In this document: positions 54,367-64,000 of the stretch, in pieces
Layout of the letters: each line of letters begins with the position of its first letter
Position numbering within the stretch: position 1 is the first letter of the stretch
Assembly (NCBI GenBank): GCA_903860975.1
Contig: CAIOSI010000051.1
Location: 1-64,000, forward strand
DNA: 64,000 nt
Direction: 5' to 3'
Source of the DNA: an uncultured Alphaproteobacteria bacterium
Lineage (GTDB): Bacteria > Pseudomonadota > Alphaproteobacteria > Caulobacterales > Caulobacteraceae
Notes under the pieces: generated by a model
The model's input: the letters and a program-made list of their open reading frames with translations, nothing else
Told to the model about the DNA's origin: nothing
Databases searched by the model: none
Translations under genes and position numbers: made by a program

Positions 54367-56502
54367 TCATTTCTGGAACCTCTCTGCGAGGTAGGGCGGC
54401 ATTTCGGCGAGAGATAACTCCTGCGAAGAGTTGCCGCTGCGGACATAGAATTTTTCTTGGCCGACGCCGTTCTTGTCCTTCACGGTGATTACGAGCGGTT
54501 TCGCCGACGTCTGAACATCGACCTGGCAAATCTCGATCTCGCCGATGGCAGGGAACAGAACCTTGAGCTTGCTACTGACAAAGGCAGCCCCGAACGCGCT
54601 GCTCAGCAGGTTGCGCAGGTGCAGCTCGAATTTGTCCCGGTTGGCGCCGCCGAGCGACAGGTAGTCCCCTTCGAGACCAAGGATTTCGCCACTGTCACTG
54701 ACGCCGATGAGCAGCGTTCCACCTTGGCTGTTGGCGAAGGCCGCGACCGTCTTGACGACCACCTCCTCCAGTTTCTTGTTGGCCGCCAGTTCCTTGAAGT
54801 CCCAGCGCAGGGACGATTTGAACTCCAGCTCGTCGTCCTCGCCCTCGGCGATCAGCTCTTCCAGCGTGATGGCGGCTTCCGGCGGCTTTGTGTCAGTGAT
54901 GCCAGTCAGGAACGCATTGAGATGCGATGCCAAAGTGGTGCGCCGGGTTTGTAGAAAGGCTTCGTAATTCTCGATTTTCCAAAGCGTTGGGTCTTCAGGA
55001 ACGCATTGCAGCGCGAGGCTATTCGGAAATCGGTCCTTCACGTCGGCCAAATACACCTTGGCGTCCGCTGCGCTTTTGGTGCGGTTGGCAATCTGGGTCA
55101 GAATTGCCCGGTTGGTCAGTTCCTGCGCGAGGGAATATTTCAGGCGGTTTTCCTGCCCATATCCCTGCGCCTTCAGCTTTGAATAAGGGAAGATGTGGTC
55201 GTTCTCGAGCGCATACTTTTTGCCCATGGCCTGGCGCAGTGCGACGCCGGTCGTGAAGCAGACGGCATTACGGCTCTTCAAATACCAGCGCAGGAGGCCA
55301 AACAGCGGGTGGGAAATCGATCGGCCGACGAATTCGTCGGGTGTGATCTCCAGGCGCCGCTCCTCCTCAATGACCGCCAACAGCTCATCGAACGGGTTTT
55401 TCGATTCCTTGATCGTGCGCAGGTCACGGTCTAACTTTTGAGGAAGCTGGCTGACGTATCGGGTCCTAATCTGGGAGTAGTAGAACCACTTCACCAGCTT
55501 GCGGATCTCGGCATCATTCAGGTGCGCGCCGCCTTTTTCGAAGCAATAGACGGTGATTGGGATCAGCGCGTAAACCGAGTTGATCTCATCCGTGTGGTCG
55601 ACGAAGGCATGCGACCGCATCAGGCTTGCGACGTAGTCCAGGACCTGACCGTCCAACAGCTTCCACGCTGCGCGCAGCTTTTCGTCGTTGTCGGCGTCGT
55701 GGAGTTTTTTCATCTCTGAGCCGAGGTGGTAGAGGCAACCCAGCAGGACATAAACGATGAAGTCCAGCTTGAAGACAAAGCCCTTCTCGGCCAGCTCGCT
55801 CAGCTTTTTCTTGAAGGTGTCACGAGCTTCCGGCCAGTACCCCGAAATCTGAGCAAGCGCGAGTTCGGCGTCGGTGAGCGACACGCCGCTGGCGTTCACC
55901 TTATAGAAAATATCGATGGCTTCACGCACGCTGGCCCGAACAGGAATGGTTTGTTCCGGAAACTCCCGGTCGAGGATGTTCTCGATCGCCCGCGTGTTGT
56001 CATCCATCACATCGTCGCGCTCGCGACTGACCGTCTCACCTTTCTTTTCCAGTTCGCGCACAATATCTTTGGCGCGAATTTTCCGCTGGAAAATGTCCGT
56101 GATGTTTTGCCATCGCGCGTCATTTTCCATCTTGGTTTTTGTGTAATAGGCGAGTTCCAGGGTCTCCACGTTCACGTAGAGCCCGCGCGTATCATTCAGG
56201 ATTTCGGAGGCGGTGTAGTAGGGCGGGATCTCGCCACGCACGAGCATGTAGAGCGTCGTGATGCGCTGCTGGCCATCCAGCAGGATGCGCACGGCTCCCT
56301 GCTTTTCATTGTATTTATGCGGACCTTTGAGTTCCGGCGGGTTCGCCGTCTCCCAGGTCAGCATCGTGCCGGTGGGGTATTGCTTGATGAGGGAGTCGAC
56401 CAGCTGCTTCGCGTCATCCCGCTTCCAGACGTACTCACGCTGAAAGGCCGGGACAAACAATTGGTGCTCGTCGATTTTCTCCAGTGCCGTCGAAATCTTC
56501 AT
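54367..56502 (-). CDS. DUF262-HNH (GmrSD-like) protein with a C-terminal AlbA/Schlafen domain
   Basis: A 711-residue protein. The N-terminal DUF262 (GmrS-like) domain shows PAFQREYVWKRDDAKQLV and LLDGQQRITTLYML. A GmrD/DUF1524-like HNH part follows near residues 440-500 (ENDHIFPYSKL, then LTNRAILTQIANRTKS). The C-terminal 160 residues form an AlbA_2 domain (DELEFKSSLRWD; ANSQGGTLLIGVSDSG). GmrSD enzymes cut modified phage DNA; the fused AlbA_2 part is unusual. The ATG at 56502 follows GGAAGGGG. It is the first gene of the minus-strand operon. Confidence 0.82.
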   Translation of the reverse strand: MKISTALEKIDEHQLFVPAFQREYVWKRDDAKQLVDSLIKQYPTGTMLTWETANPPELKGPHKYNEKQGAVRILLDGQQRITTLYMLVRGEIPPYYTASEILNDTRGLYVNVETLELAYYTKTKMENDARWQNITDIFQRKIRAKDIVRELEKKGETVSRERDDVMDDNTRAIENILDREFPEQTIPVRASVREAIDIFYKVNASGVSLTDAELALAQISGYWPEARDTFKKKLSELAEKGFVFKLDFIVYVLLGCLYHLGSEMKKLHDADNDEKLRAAWKLLDGQVLDYVASLMRSHAFVDHTDEINSVYALIPITVYCFEKGGAHLNDAEIRKLVKWFYYSQIRTRYVSQLPQKLDRDLRTIKESKNPFDELLAVIEEERRLEITPDEFVGRSISHPLFGLLRWYLKSRNAVCFTTGVALRQAMGKKYALENDHIFPYSKLKAQGYGQENRLKYSLAQELTNRAILTQIANRTKSAADAKVYLADVKDRFPNSLALQCVPEDPTLWKIENYEAFLQTRRTTLASHLNAFLTGITDTKPPEAAITLEELIAEGEDDELEFKSSLRWDFKELAANKKLEEVVVKTVAAFANSQGGTLLIGVSDSGEILGLEGDYLSLGGANRDKFELHLRNLLSSAFGAAFVSSKLKVLFPAIGEIEICQVDVQTSAKPLVITVKDKNGVGQEKFYVRSGNSSQELSLAEMPPYLAERFQK

Positions 56503-56546
56503 CAAAACCCCTTCCGCGCCGCCCGCGCGCCCAATGTATTGTTCTT

Positions 56547-56885
56547 CTATTCCGTCAGAACGGCGGTCGGACACGCGTCGGGCGCTGCGCCCTGAAAGGG
56601 AGCGACCTTAATTTGCGCTTCCCGCTCACGCGTCCGAGCGATGTCGTAACTATTCTGCATACGCATCAGGGTATCCATCGACACGCCGAATGCCTTTTCC
56701 AGACGGAGCGCCATTTCCGGTGACAGATGCGCTCGCTCATTGAGAACCGCTGACAGCGCCGCTCGTGTAACCCCTAGCGCCTGAGCCGCGTTGGTGACGG
56801 AAAGCCCCAACGGCTCGATGACTTCGCTCTTCACGAAACCGCCTGGATGCGCAGGCTTTCTAAGCCTCATACCGCCCATCGCCAT
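56547..56885 (-). CDS. higA: HigA-type antitoxin
   Basis: A 112-residue XRE-type antitoxin. The HigA pattern is clear: HPGGFVKSEVIEPLGLSVTNAAQALGVTRAALSAVLN, then SPEMALRLEKAFG. It neutralises the toxin encoded just upstream and represses the pair. GGAGG lies eight bases before the ATG. The higB-higA order (toxin first) is typical of this type. It lies 44 bases before the start of the DUF262 gene and reads the same way. Confidence 0.88.
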   Translation of the reverse strand: MAMGGMRLRKPAHPGGFVKSEVIEPLGLSVTNAAQALGVTRAALSAVLNERAHLSPEMALRLEKAFGVSMDTLMRMQNSYDIARTREREAQIKVAPFQGAAPDACPTAVLTE

Positions 56886-56897
56886 CGTCGCCGCCTC

Positions 56898-57188
56898 CTA
56901 CCGGCCATCTACCCAATCGAGATCGATAATCTCGGCTTGCCCTTCATCGATCCGAAATGTGAGACGATGGCGCTCCGTGACCGGAAGGCTTAGCCTCTCC
57001 AAGGTGCCCTCTGCCAGCGAGAGCGTGTTCCAACCTGGAACCGTCCGGACCTCATCTCGCCCGTCCATGTCCTGAAGAAAGGACACGATCCGACGCACTC
57101 TCGTTGCGACGGTGGGGGCGAGACCGGCTACATCATCGTCGGAGATGAACTTGCGCAGCCCGGCATGGACTACGTTTCTGATCTGCAT
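56898..57188 (-). CDS. higB: HigB/RelE-type toxin
   Basis: A 96-residue RelE-superfamily toxin that would cut mRNA on the ribosome. The RLSLPVTERHRLTFRIDEGQ block is the family core and the end DLDWVDGR is characteristic. The toxin gene lies first and 12 bases before the antitoxin. Length is normal. It would stabilise the right end of the element and the adjacent defence operon. Confidence 0.87.
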   Translation of the reverse strand: MQIRNVVHAGLRKFISDDDVAGLAPTVATRVRRIVSFLQDMDGRDEVRTVPGWNTLSLAEGTLERLSLPVTERHRLTFRIDEGQAEIIDLDWVDGR

Positions 57189-57346
57189 GGCTGAAGCTAG
57201 CCAAGGTTGCGAATAGCGTCAAGCGACACTATACAACCATTGCGGTGAAATTCGTCGCACGCATCGGGGTTCCGAGGTTCGAGAACTGCATCTTGCGGGC
57301 TATGGGATGGGGGTGAACTGCGTTCACACACCAACCTTTATGAGGT

Positions 57347-57423
57347 TGGCGCACCCGACACGATTCGAACGTGTGGCCTCCACCTTCGGAGGGTGGCGCT
57401 CTATCCAGCTGAGCTACGGGTGC
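57347..57423 (-). tRNA. tRNA-Arg (anticodon CCG), complete and inside the element
   Basis: Read on the minus strand, the acceptor stem GCACCCG/CGGGTGC, D arm, anticodon loop CTCCGAA (anticodon CCG) between CCACC and GGTGG, and T arm ACACG-TTCGAAT-CGTGT all pair correctly. The 3' end GCCA is encoded. A second, half copy at 57677-57724 shares the first 27 bases but has a different anticodon stem, so the two are not simple duplicates. Confidence 0.93.
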
Positions 57424-57676
57424 ATCTTGGTACTCGATAGTGCCTGAGCCTGAACGGGGTCAACCTCAAACACGAAACTCATAACGTCGATTCGGCTGCC
57501 ATAAGGACCCGGCTTTCACCCTACCTTTGTGCCGCCGCCGCCTCTCTACAGCCTCCTTTCAGTTTGCTTCCGCAGTGCTTCCGCAGCCGCGGACCAGAGA
57601 AACTCACATTTTGAAGCGCAATCAAGTTATTGATTTTGCTTCGTTTTTCAAATTCGCCGCCCAGCAGACTTGACTT
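57424..57676. other. Attachment-site arm region between tRNA-Arg and the junction
   Basis: No gene is present. It holds an 11-base tandem repeat and an AT-rich stretch (CAATCAAGTTATTGATTTTG) near the junction that could bind integrase or IHF. It fits the arm region of an attachment site. Confidence 0.4.
57565..57586. repeat. Tandem 11-base repeat near attR
   Basis: TGCTTCCGCAG occurs twice in direct succession (57565-57575 and 57576-57586), about 90 bases from the tRNA half copy. Short direct repeats of this kind are typical arm-type integrase binding sites. Confidence 0.4.
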
Positions 57677-57724
57677 ACCCCTGCCTTCGGAGGGCAACGC
57701 TCTATCCAGCTGAGCTACGGGTGC
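57677..57724 (-). other. attR: 5' half of the target tRNA-Arg gene
   Basis: On the minus strand, a normal tRNA-Arg(CCG) begins at 57724 (GCACCCG, D arm, then TTGCC-CTCCGAA-GGCAG). After the anticodon stem it changes to unrelated sequence (GGGTAAGTC). The 3' half, T arm and CCA are missing. I read this as the chromosomal tRNA cut at the anticodon region by integration, with the missing half expected beyond the left end of the element. Confidence 0.7.
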
Positions 57725-57782
57725 GCTTGCAGAGGATGCTTCCTCTAGCGGAAACCCCTGCCCCCCGCAAACGTTCGAAGCA

Positions 57783-58934
57783 CTAGCCCTTCACACTATC
57801 CCAGAAGGTCTTTGCTTTACCGGCGAAGTTGGCATTCTTCGGATGCTGCGCTTCGGTGGATAGGCCTGCGAATTCGCGCAACAGCTCTTTTTGGCGCGCG
57901 GTCAGCTTAGCCGGCGTTTCAACGAACAATTCGACGATCAGGTCGCCACGGTCGCGGGACCGAAGGGAAGGCATGCCGCGGCCCTTTAAGCGTACCGTGC
58001 GGCCTGTCTGGGCACCTTCGGGCACTTTGACAGGGAGTTTGCAGTTTCCGTCGCAGTTTTCGCCACCCATCAAGCAGGGCGCTTCGATTTCACCCCCCAG
58101 AGCGGCCACGGCCATTGGCACCGGAACAGTGCAGAGCAGGTCTAGACCGTCGCGCTCGAAGAGTTCGTGAGGGCTCACAGACAAGAAGATGTAAAGGTCA
58201 CCGCGCGGGCCACCACGGGCACCGCCATCACCCTCGCCAGACAGGCGGATTCGGGCACCGTCGTCGACGCCCGCCGGGATCCGCACCGACAGCGTCCGCT
58301 CGCGTCTCACTTGGCCCATGCCATGACAATCACTGCAAGGATCCAGGACCAATCGTCCTGAGCCGCCACAGCGGGGGCAGGCCCGTTCGATCGAGAAGAA
58401 GCCCTGGGTCGCCCGCACCCGACCTGCGCCGCCACACGCGTTGCAGGCGGAGGGGCTGGTTCCGGGTTTTGCGCCAGAGCCCGTGCAGGTCTCGCACGTC
58501 AACGCCGCCGGCACCGTTATCTCAACTTCGGAGCCGGCGTATGCCTGCTCAAGTGTGATCTCTAGATCATAGCGCAGATCCTGGCCGCGCGCAGGCCCGG
58601 AGCGTTGCTGTCCGCCTCGGCGGCCCCCAAACATGTCGCCAAAGACGTCACCAAACACGTCGTTGAAGATGTCGCCTACGTCGTTGAACTGGGGCCCGCC
58701 CTGTCCAGCGGAGCCGTTGACGCCGGCGTGGCCAAACCGGTCGTAGGCGGCGCGTTTTTGCGGGTCGGACAAGACCGAATAGGCCTCGTTGATTTCCTTG
58801 AATCGGCTCTCGGCCTCACTACAACCATCATTACGGTCGGGGTGATGCTCCATAGCGAGCTTACGGAACGACGCCTTCAATGCGCCCGCTTCGCAGGTGC
58901 GCTCGACACCGAGGATTTCGTAATAGTCGCGCAT
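57783..58934 (-). CDS. dnaJ: DnaJ co-chaperone
   Basis: A 383-residue DnaJ. The J domain carries the HPD motif (MEHHPDRN), followed by a Gly-rich stretch and four CxxCxGxG-type zinc motifs (CETCTGSG, CNACGGAG, CPRCGGSG, CSDCHGMG). It stimulates DnaK ATP hydrolysis and delivers unfolded clients. The ATG at 58934 is used. It follows dnaK by 189 bases on the same strand and is chromosomal. Confidence 0.96.
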   Translation of the reverse strand: MRDYYEILGVERTCEAGALKASFRKLAMEHHPDRNDGCSEAESRFKEINEAYSVLSDPQKRAAYDRFGHAGVNGSAGQGGPQFNDVGDIFNDVFGDVFGDMFGGRRGGQQRSGPARGQDLRYDLEITLEQAYAGSEVEITVPAALTCETCTGSGAKPGTSPSACNACGGAGRVRATQGFFSIERACPRCGGSGRLVLDPCSDCHGMGQVRRERTLSVRIPAGVDDGARIRLSGEGDGGARGGPRGDLYIFLSVSPHELFERDGLDLLCTVPVPMAVAALGGEIEAPCLMGGENCDGNCKLPVKVPEGAQTGRTVRLKGRGMPSLRSRDRGDLIVELFVETPAKLTARQKELLREFAGLSTEAQHPKNANFAGKAKTFWDSVKG

Positions 58935-59123
58935 CAAACCGTCAGGCGCCCAACATGCAGGTATGAGTGGTGAGTGGCTCTCGCCAGAGTGGGATAACCC
59001 CCGCCCGGCGACAAGACCTTAAGGCCAAAGGCGCGGGGGATATCTTTCGCACAGGAGCCGTAAACGTCTCCACGGTGGCGATCTCGTCGCGGCTAGCGCT
59101 CTGAGTCGCCACCGGGAGCTTCG

Positions 59124-61052
<1,929 letters not shown>

Positions 61053-61200
61053 TGAGAGTCTAACTCGCTCCTTGTTGGCGGACGCTGCGTAGAAGCCTTC
61101 AGGTGAAGCACTTCGGTCTGGCAACGCCCCCGGTTCGTTCAGGTCTAGGCCGGGATCCGCACCAGAGGTTTACTCTCACGGAACCCGTCAACTCCAGCCG

Positions 61201-61231
61201 ATATGGGGAAAATAGACGCGCTCGCAAGGGT
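61201..61231 (-). promoter_or_regulatory. RpoH (sigma-32) heat-shock promoter of dnaK
   Basis: On the minus strand, CCCTTGCGAG (-35 region, 61221-61230) is followed 12-14 bases later by CCCCATAT (-10 region, 61201-61208). This matches the sigma-32 pattern CTTG(A)A...CCCCATNT. It lies about 150 bases before the dnaK start, leaving a long untranslated leader. Confidence 0.6.
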
Positions 61232-61445
61232 GAAAGTCCCTAATCGCACGAAGGACATGACTCCAGACGTCCGGCCGCGGCTGGCGCATGCGGCGTTAGG
61301 TCTAATCGCCCGCGGCCATCAGCCCCTCACAATTGCTTGTCTGAAACCGATAAAGCCGGCGTCGGAAGAAGCGGGAAACACGCCTTTGACATTGGGGCGC
61401 TGTCCAAGGCAGGGTCGGTGCGCGTAAACAAACGGAGGCGTTCCC

Positions 61446-62309
61446 ATGGTCACCCTCACTCGTGCTGAAGGCAATTGGGCCGGGGATCTCGATCTGACCC
61501 GCCGCTCTATCGCCCTTGCCCTCGCCGGCGGCTATGCCGTCGCCGCCTATTCGGCCGACGCCGAAACAATCACGACCGATAGCGTGGGCTTGATCACCGA
61601 AACGGTCGATATCCAGACGGCCGACCGCAAGATTCCCGGCTTTCTGGCGCGCCCAGCCGCTAAGGGCAAACACCCCGTGATCTTCGTCAATTCAGAGATC
61701 TTTGGGGTTCATGAATGGGTAAAGGACGTCTGTCGCCGTTTAGCTAAGGCCGGCTATGTGGCTTTGGCCACTGACCTCTTCGTACGCGCCGGCGATCCCT
61801 CGAAGACCGCCGACATGAAAGTGGTCATGGATATCGTCAAGGCGACACCGGGCGACCAGGTGACCTCCGACACGGCCGCGTCACTGAAATATCTTGCCGC
61901 ACAACCGTTCGCCGACATGAAAAAGCTCGGTGTGACCGGCTTCTGCTGGGGCGGCGGCGCCACGTGGCTTTGCTGCGAACGGTTCCCGGAATTCAAGGCC
62001 GGCGTCGCCTGGTACGGACCGCTGAAGGCTGGCCCTTATCCGCGGACACCGCCAATCGACCTCGCTAAGGATCTTAAAGCGCCCGTGCTTGGCCTCTACG
62101 GCGGGCAGGACAAGGGCATTCCCGCAGCGGATCTCGACGCGATGCGCGAGGCGCTGAAGGCGGCCGGAAAAACGGGTAGCGAGATCATCGTCTACCCCGA
62201 GGCTCAGCACGGTTTCTTGGCTGACTACCGACCCAGCTTCAACGCTGAGGCGTCAAAAGACGCCTGGGGAAAGATGTTGGCCTTCTTCAAAGCGCACGGG
62301 GTGGCCTGA
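61446..62309 (+). CDS. Dienelactone hydrolase family protein
   Basis: A 287-residue alpha/beta hydrolase. The nucleophile Cys is in GVTGFCWGG, the Asp in YGGQDKGIP and the His in EAQHGFLAD, the Cys-Asp-His triad of dienelactone hydrolases. The N-terminus has LTRRSIALALAGGYAVAA, a possible Tat-type export signal. GGAGG precedes the ATG. It diverges from dnaK across a 393-base gap that holds the dnaK promoter and nothing else recognisable. The natural substrate is unknown. Confidence 0.88.
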   Translation: MVTLTRAEGNWAGDLDLTRRSIALALAGGYAVAAYSADAETITTDSVGLITETVDIQTADRKIPGFLARPAAKGKHPVIFVNSEIFGVHEWVKDVCRRLAKAGYVALATDLFVRAGDPSKTADMKVVMDIVKATPGDQVTSDTAASLKYLAAQPFADMKKLGVTGFCWGGGATWLCCERFPEFKAGVAWYGPLKAGPYPRTPPIDLAKDLKAPVLGLYGGQDKGIPAADLDAMREALKAAGKTGSEIIVYPEAQHGFLADYRPSFNAEASKDAWGKMLAFFKAHGVA

Positions 62310-62339
62310 GGAAGCCCGCCCGCGAAATGGGAAGCGCCG

Positions 62340-62753
62340 TTAGTGAGGCGCTTCTTCTTGGGCTGGGGTCGCGACCTGCGCGGCCTCAGCGGCCTTTTCT
62401 CCGGCCGGTGACGTCGATAGGGCTCCGGCGACACTGACACCCGGCGGAGCTGTGGCCGCCGCGGCTCTGACGGCGTCAGCAGCCTCTTGTCTGGCCTCTT
62501 TGTCCTCAAGCGCTTTTTCTTTTTCTGCCGGCGTCAGCTCGCGGGGAGCCTGACCCTCAATGCGGTCCTGACTGAGCGGGGTCGCGTCTGTGGCGACGAG
62601 TGGCGCAGCGCCGGCAGAACCTGCGAACTTCTCGCCCGGCATACGGCCGCGCTGCGGGGCGTTGTAGATTCCCAACGAAAAGGCGAGAATCGCGACGATG
62701 ACGATCAGGGCGGCGACAACCTGAAGCACCCGATGGGGCATGGACCACTGCAT
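62340..62753 (-). CDS. Hypothetical membrane-anchored protein
   Basis: A 137-residue protein with one membrane segment at about residues 9-32 (VLQVVAALIVIVAILAFSLGIY) followed by an Ala/Glu-rich, low-complexity tail. No family recognised. It converges on the dienelactone hydrolase gene and diverges from ftsK. The start at 62753 (MQWSMPHRV) is preferred over the longer frame. Confidence 0.6.
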   Translation of the reverse strand: MQWSMPHRVLQVVAALIVIVAILAFSLGIYNAPQRGRMPGEKFAGSAGAAPLVATDATPLSQDRIEGQAPRELTPAEKEKALEDKEARQEAADAVRAAAATAPPGVSVAGALSTSPAGEKAAEAAQVATPAQEEAPH

Positions 62754-62879
62754 GGAACAGACCCTAATGCCCGCGCAGATCGCTCGCAAATCGAGATCGC
62801 GACGCCAACAAAGTAAATGCCGGTTAACCCTCTTGCGGCGACAACAGCGCGGTTGATTTGCGTGGGAGTTGCGAAGGGC

Positions 62880-64000
62880 ATGGCGCGGACGGCGCGAAAG
62901 ACCGGCATGGCCCTAGTCTGGCACATTGTGGGCCTGGCCTGGACGCACCCGGGAGCCGCGCGCCTGCGCGGCGGCGTTGTCGCGGCTCTGGGGGCGGCGT
63001 TCGCGGTCGCCTTCGCCACCTACAATGCCAGCGATCCCAGCCTGAATGCTGCGGGACCCTCAGCTGCGACAAACGCGCTCGGTGCGACGGGCGCGACCCT
63101 GGCCGATATCAGTGTGCAGTCGTTGGGCTTGGCCTGCGCCCTGTTGGCTGTGACTGTCGTCGTGCTTGGACTGTGCCGTGCGACAGCATCCGAACCTGCG
63201 CGCAGCCGCGGACAATTGCGTCTGCGCGCGCTCGCCGGCGCTGCGGGCGTCCTCGCCGTAGCCGCAGCGCTTGCTTGGCCGGCTCCACCAGCGACCTGGC
63301 CTCTGGCGAAAGGGCTTGGCGGCTTATGGGGGGATGCGCTGCTGAACGGCTTTGCAGGGCTTTTGACTTACGCCCACTTGCCTTTGTCTAAACCGATCGC
63401 AGCTGTGGCCTTTGCGGTTTCTGGGCTCAGCGCCATGGGCTTCGCGATCGGCCTGCGTCGGGCTGAGCTGCGCACGCTGGGCGAATGGTTGACTGCGACG
63501 CTGACGGCAAAGCCAAAGGCGATCGCCAAGCCGGACCGCGGCCCCCGCGTCGCCGCGCGAGACCGCCGAGGGGCCGGCATCTCGGACGCCGCCCTCGATC
63601 CATTACCCGTTACGCTGGAGCCCGGCGAAGGCCCCAAGGTGAAACAGCCAAAGCTCGCCACGAAGGAAAGCACCCGCGAACAACGCGAAGCCCAATCCAC
63701 GTTCGAATTCCTGAAGCCCGGCGGGTTCTTGCTTCCGGAACTGTCCATGCTGGCCAAGCCCAAGCCGAGATCTGCGCAATTTGACGAAGGCGCGCTTCGC
63801 CAGAACGCGCAACTTCTGGAAAGCGTGCTGGCAGAGTTCGGCGTCCGCGGAAATGTGGACCAGATTCGCCCGGGCCCAGTGGTCACACTCTACGAACTGG
63901 TCCCGGCTGCCGGCGTGAAATCCGCCAGAGTGGTGGCGCTTTCCGACGACATCGCGCGCTCCATGAGCGTCGCCGCTTGCCGAGTCTCGGTCGTGCCAGG
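62880..64000 (+). CDS. ftsK: FtsK/SpoIIIE DNA translocase, 3' end outside the window
   Basis: The open frame from 62880 runs to the window end (373 codons so far) and is missing from the ORF track for that reason. It shows the FtsK N-terminal membrane region with four hydrophobic segments (about residues 30-50, 75-95, 115-135 and 160-185), a Lys/Pro-rich linker and the start of the motor (LLESVLAEFGVRGNV; GPVVTLYELVPAAGVKSARV). The Walker motifs lie beyond base 64000. FtsK moves chromosome termini at division. Confidence 0.9.
   Translation, partial: MARTARKTGMALVWHIVGLAWTHPGAARLRGGVVAALGAAFAVAFATYNASDPSLNAAGPSAATNALGATGATLADISVQSLGLACALLAVTVVVLGLCRATASEPARSRGQLRLRALAGAAGVLAVAAALAWPAPPATWPLAKGLGGLWGDALLNGFAGLLTYAHLPLSKPIAAVAFAVSGLSAMGFAIGLRRAELRTLGEWLTATLTAKPKAIAKPDRGPRVAARDRRGAGISDAALDPLPVTLEPGEGPKVKQPKLATKESTREQREAQSTFEFLKPGGFLLPELSMLAKPKPRSAQFDEGALRQNAQLLESVLAEFGVRGNVDQIRPGPVVTLYELVPAAGVKSARVVALSDDIARSMSVAACRVSVVP

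Larger units (their letters stand above)
1..57680. mobile_element. Integrative and conjugative element (left end outside the window)
   Basis: The stretch begins inside a tyrosine integrase gene and ends at a half tRNA-Arg gene next to dnaJ. Between them are repA/parA, a relaxase, a TraG coupling protein, a full trb mating-channel cluster, two toxin-antitoxin pairs and several defence genes. This gene set is that of Trb-type (MPF-T) ICEs of Alphaproteobacteria. The right boundary is placed at the point where the tRNA-Arg sequence stops matching a normal tRNA. The left boundary cannot be seen. Cargo sits at three places: between int and DUF932, between the CopG gene and trbB, and between the LysR gene and attR. 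Confidence 0.88.

Noticed and set aside
57595-57675. Possible remnant of a second integrase near attR
   Set aside because: A short minus-strand frame exists but is too short and shows no recombinase motif.

Overview
The window is one almost complete integrative and conjugative element (ICE) sitting against a short stretch of bacterial chromosome. The Trb (RP4-like) mating-pair cluster, the RepA/ParA/DUF2840/TraF/DUF736/DUF3363-relaxase/TraG order and the DUF932-ParB-strawberry notch-Toprim-DUF2493 block are typical of alphaproteobacterial ICEs. The flanking chromosome (dnaJ, dnaK, a dienelactone hydrolase, the start of ftsK) is also alphaproteobacterial. A member of Caulobacterales is a plausible host, but I cannot prove the genus from the sequence.

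Layout. 1-820: 3' part of the tyrosine integrase; the left end of the element lies outside the window. 850-8150: first cargo block with a vapBC toxin-antitoxin pair, a DUF5131/TcmP pair of unknown function, and a Hachiman defence system (hamAB). 8340-20120: conserved ICE block of DUF932, a large ParB-like protein, three small proteins, an N6-methyltransferase/strawberry-notch helicase fusion, a Toprim protein and a DUF2493 (SLOG) protein. 20124-24961: small regulatory and accessory genes, including DUF736, an XRE repressor with a clear operator, DUF2285-type proteins (one frameshifted) and an AlpA-like HTH protein. 24980-33645: plasmid-like replication and partition (repA, parA), then DNA transfer genes (traF, DUF736, lytic transglycosylase, relaxase, traG, CopG) with a candidate oriT just before the relaxase. 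33849-37464: second cargo block, an AAA ATPase and a subtilisin-like protease matching the IetAS defence pair. 37667-47355: trbBCDEJKLFGI and DUF2274, closed by a LysR regulator on the opposite strand. 48264-57188: third cargo block on the minus strand, made of a GmrSD-like DUF262-HNH protein with a fused AlbA/Schlafen-type domain, an MmeI-like DNA methyltransferase without a visible nuclease domain, a DEAD/DEAH helicase and a GIY-YIG protein, preceded by a higBA-type pair. 57347-57724: a complete tRNA-Arg(CCG) inside the element, then the 5' half of a second tRNA-Arg(CCG), which I read as the right attachment junction. 57783-64000: chromosome.

How it works together. The integrase moves the element in and out of a tRNA-Arg gene. 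RepA and ParA/ParB-like proteins probably keep the excised circle alive. The relaxase, coupling protein and Trb channel move it to new cells. Two toxin-antitoxin pairs and at least two recognised defence systems, plus one probable new restriction-like operon, are carried at three cargo sites. The most interesting points are the four-gene minus-strand operon, the uncharacterised DUF5131/TcmP pair beside Hachiman, a repeated nested-hairpin leader in front of core ICE genes, and an element-borne tRNA that seems to replace the one it destroys.
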